A DNA stretch of 64,000 nt, from positions 19,806,946 to 19,870,945 of the forward strand of contig CM043969.1 of assembly GCA_014529385.2 (NCBI GenBank). Reading direction: 5' to 3'. The position numbers and the translations under genes are program-made. Below, piece after piece: positions 61,655-64,000 of the stretch (the stretch's first letter is position 1; each line of letters begins with the position of its first letter). The stretch comes from Adiantum capillus-veneris (Eukaryota > Streptophyta > Polypodiopsida > Polypodiales > Pteridaceae). The notes beneath the pieces are model-generated. The model was not told where the DNA came from, did not search any database, and worked only from the letters and a program-made list of their open reading frames with translations.

Positions 61655-63235
61655 TTGGTTCAGTTTTGAGAAAATTCGCTATTTTTAGCTTTTTCATGCT
61701 TTTAGGCGTTTTTTTCAAAAAGCAGGGTCGGATCCTTAATCTACGTGTTCCAGAGAAGCTATGGTTCAATTTTGTGAAATCTTATTTTTGAGTGCTTTTC
61801 ATGCTATTTTTAGCTTTTCATGATTTATAGTGCTTTTAGTGAAAAGCGAATCCGCTTTCTTATTCCAGTGGACAAGGGAACTCGTGGTTCAATTTTAGAT
61901 TTTAGTTTTTTTGCTTTTTATGCTATTTTTAGCTTTGGCATTTTTGAAAAGCAATGTGCTTTTTAGGATGACCTAAACATAAGAATATTAATTTTAGTCT
62001 TCGTCGGATTTAAAAATGGCTACCCGGAGAAGAAACGAAATTAAACGTGATTTTTACGGGATTTTGTTCATAAAAAAAGTAGTATCGTAATTACATCGGG
62101 CGGTATGGGAAAGTACTAATTATGTTAGAACATCACGGTGTAGCATAGTCTAGTCAAGGTTTCATTAGTCGGCCGGATACTGTTCAATTGGTCAATTTTA
62201 CTGTAAAAACTGAATGGTAAGTGGGGGAGTTGACCACCGAAAGCCATGCCATGTTTTTCGAAAAATCCCAAAAGCTGTGCAGCTATTCCTAGCTGGGAAG
62301 GTAGTGCTACTTTTTTCCTTGGGCCTCATTCCAACCTTGCCCAGTGCCTATAAATTCATATGCAGTGCTCAGTTTTCAGTGCCATCTATTGTGTCTACTA
62401 CCGCAAGGCAATACATATCTATTATACGGAGTGGTGCAAGCTCTTCATCACCATCTGCATAAGCTCTCGCTCTCGTTTACGGGAAGAAGAAGAAGAAGAA
62501 GAAGAAGGATACTCTCTCTCTCTCTCTACTTGCTTACTATCTCCTCTCTCGTTTCACGGTGTACGCGCTCTCCGAAAGCTCTCGTGGTGAACACCTCTAC
62601 GTAGCTCTCATCACCTCTCTCTTGCGGCAAAGCAAGAAGCCTTTTGACAATCCCTAATCAATTCTAAAGCACAGTGAGAAGCTTTAGACTCCATAGCCAT
62701 CATCATCTCTCTCTCTTTCTCTCTCTTTCTCTATGTTGTTTTTCTGAGTAGATACCCTCTCGGTGATTATTTTTTCATATAGGAGTGTATGTATGGATTT
62801 CTTGAGTGTGTAGGAAGTTGCCTCATGATTAATTTATCATGTTTAACACGTTAATTTATGCACATGATGTATTTATGATCACGTGCTTGCATAAAAAGAA
62901 CTTTTCGTTCACATCATAGAAGCGGTAGGAACAGTGTTTTGGTCGTAACTTACAAACCGTTATGAAACAGCCCGAACCCTTCGACCAGAGATAAAACACA
63001 TCATTTAGAACATTTTATCTCTTGGGTGTCATGTGAAAATCACGCACAAGCTAAGAGATATGGTCAAAAAGCATCTTGCTGTCCACTACACAGTCAAAAT
63101 TTTGGACCCCAGGCTCCTTGGGAGAACCACTATATAGATTCACTGGATAAGAAAAACCACTTAGCCAATTGGAAATCTTGATTAAAATTGATGATAAATA
63201 TATTTAGGTCTCCGTTATTACCTTGGATATGAAAT
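61655..63235 (+). repeat. 1.6-kb LTR-like repeat, copy 2 (plus)
   Basis: Inverted homologue of 38395-40012. The first 330 bp contain three diverged copies of a 115-bp unit (GGTTCA.TTTT..., GCTATTTTTAGCTTTT, AAAAGC). A TATA box lies at 62348-62355 and GAA/CT tracts at about 62484-62527. TG at 61496 (TGTAAGATCCCC) is a possible outer end, but copy 1 has no match there. Confidence 0.7.
62348..62355 (+). promoter_or_regulatory. TATA box in LTR-like repeat, copy 2
   Basis: CTATAAAT within GTGCCTATAAATTCATA, conserved in copy 1. Transcription would be expected to begin about 30 bases downstream, around GCAGTGCTCAGTTTTC. Confidence 0.55.
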
Positions 63236-63807
63236 GTCGGGTTCAAAGGGGTTCGAAAGGCGAGCCAGGTCAGCATGGGGCTGCTAGCTGTGGGAGAAGA
63301 GAGAAAGAAAAGATGCACCACACCGCACACTTGTCAAGTAACCTCTTCAAAACAGGAACAAAGTGCCAAAATAATTGAATTTTATGATGCCTACAAAATC
63401 CAATGCACAATAGCCAAGGCGGTGTTGTTAATAGCACCATTAACGTAATTAATTACAAATAAAGGAGTTGAAGCTCCCGTTTACAAAATCTAGGCCAAAT
63501 TAGTTTAGCCTACACTGATTCAAAATGTCCATTGGTGATTGATGTTGATGAACGTAAGGCTAATCATGATGATTGGCCACAAAAATTTTCCCTGTGCTGC
63601 CAAATCCGCCTCTTACTGCTTATACTCTTGATTGGATCAGGCTTTCTCTCTGCAAGAGAGAGAGAGTTCCACCTTTCTTATCTTTGGACTCTTTCTAAGC
63701 TTCGAGAACAAGAGTTATGCTTCTCTTCCTTGCTTTGAGAACGAGAGAGAGATGCTTCTCTTCCTTGCTTCACAAGCTCCCTTCTTGTATGCTCGTGCCT
63801 CCTCTCT

Positions 63808-63809
<2 letters not shown>
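63236..63809. other. Nothing recognised
   Basis: No domain identified. Short frames at 63532-63738 and 63632-63907 lack family features; the latter ends in GA-repeat translation. Confidence 0.4.

Positions 63810-63860
<51 letters not shown>
63810..63860. repeat. GA microsatellite
   Basis: About 25 GA repeats. The remaining 140 bases to the window edge are CT-rich with no recognisable feature. Confidence 0.95.
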
Positions 63861-63867
<7 letters not shown>

Positions 63868-64000
63868 CAACATCGTGCCTTGGTCGAGGAAGAAAGATAG
63901 ACCTTAGAGAGAGCTCGGTCTTGTTCTTCTTCTCTCCTTCGTTCTCATGCCACAAAAAAAACCTTCTTCCTCTTTCGTTCCTGCTCCTTTTTGCAATATC

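Overview
The window looks like intergenic DNA from a large, repeat-rich land-plant genome. Ty1/copia and Ty3/gypsy LTR retrotransposons, including a chromovirus with a C-terminal chromodomain, cover most of it. It also holds long GA, CT, TG, AT and poly-C tracts, introns with plant-like GT/AG borders, and primer-binding sites complementary to plant tRNA-iMet and tRNA-Asp. A fern or other seed-free plant is my best guess, from resemblance of the retroelement and transposase proteins to those I recall from such genomes; this is not proven. I see no intact host gene, no rRNA or tRNA gene and no CRISPR array.

Layout. 1-300: a minisatellite. 1755-3765: a tandem LTR pair on the minus strand. 4093-7475: four tandem copies of a copia RNase H-LTR unit of about 841 bp (minus). 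7476-17100: a decayed gypsy element (plus) with gag, protease, RT, RNase H, integrase and a second protease-like segment. 17480-19585: non-coding DNA with repeated palindromes. 19588-22242: a 5'-truncated copia element (plus), fused head-on to a truncated minus-strand copia gag with its LTR at 22243-23994. 25182-36440: an older chromovirus-like element (minus) with a younger one (26752-35368, 5-bp target duplication GAGAG) nested in its LTR. 38395-40012 and 61655-63235: two inverted copies of a 1.6-kb LTR-like sequence. 40040-42450 and 52159-52500: one gypsy element split by a 9.7-kb DNA transposon. 53054-54160: a BED zinc-finger fragment and tandem repeats. 54490-55140: copia RT remnant. 55210-57520: gypsy remnant with an extra RNase H. 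59812-60782: a second copia RNase H fragment flanked by direct repeats.

Most interesting is 42451-52158. It is bounded by 24-bp terminal inverted repeats matching at 23 of 24 positions. Its two convergent transcription units are a minus-strand, intron-containing DDE transposase-like gene and plus-strand exons that include a zinc-binding-like segment, an acidic segment and an FCP1/NIF-type HAD phosphatase domain. Introns of both units, and the gap between them, are filled with degenerate TTTGGTACT-like repeats. Nonsense codons and a changed catalytic residue show this copy is dead, but the architecture may represent an undescribed transposon family.

All coding regions listed carry stops, frameshifts or truncations, except the copia RT-RNase H reading frame at 20363-21961, which is open but belongs to a 5'-truncated element.
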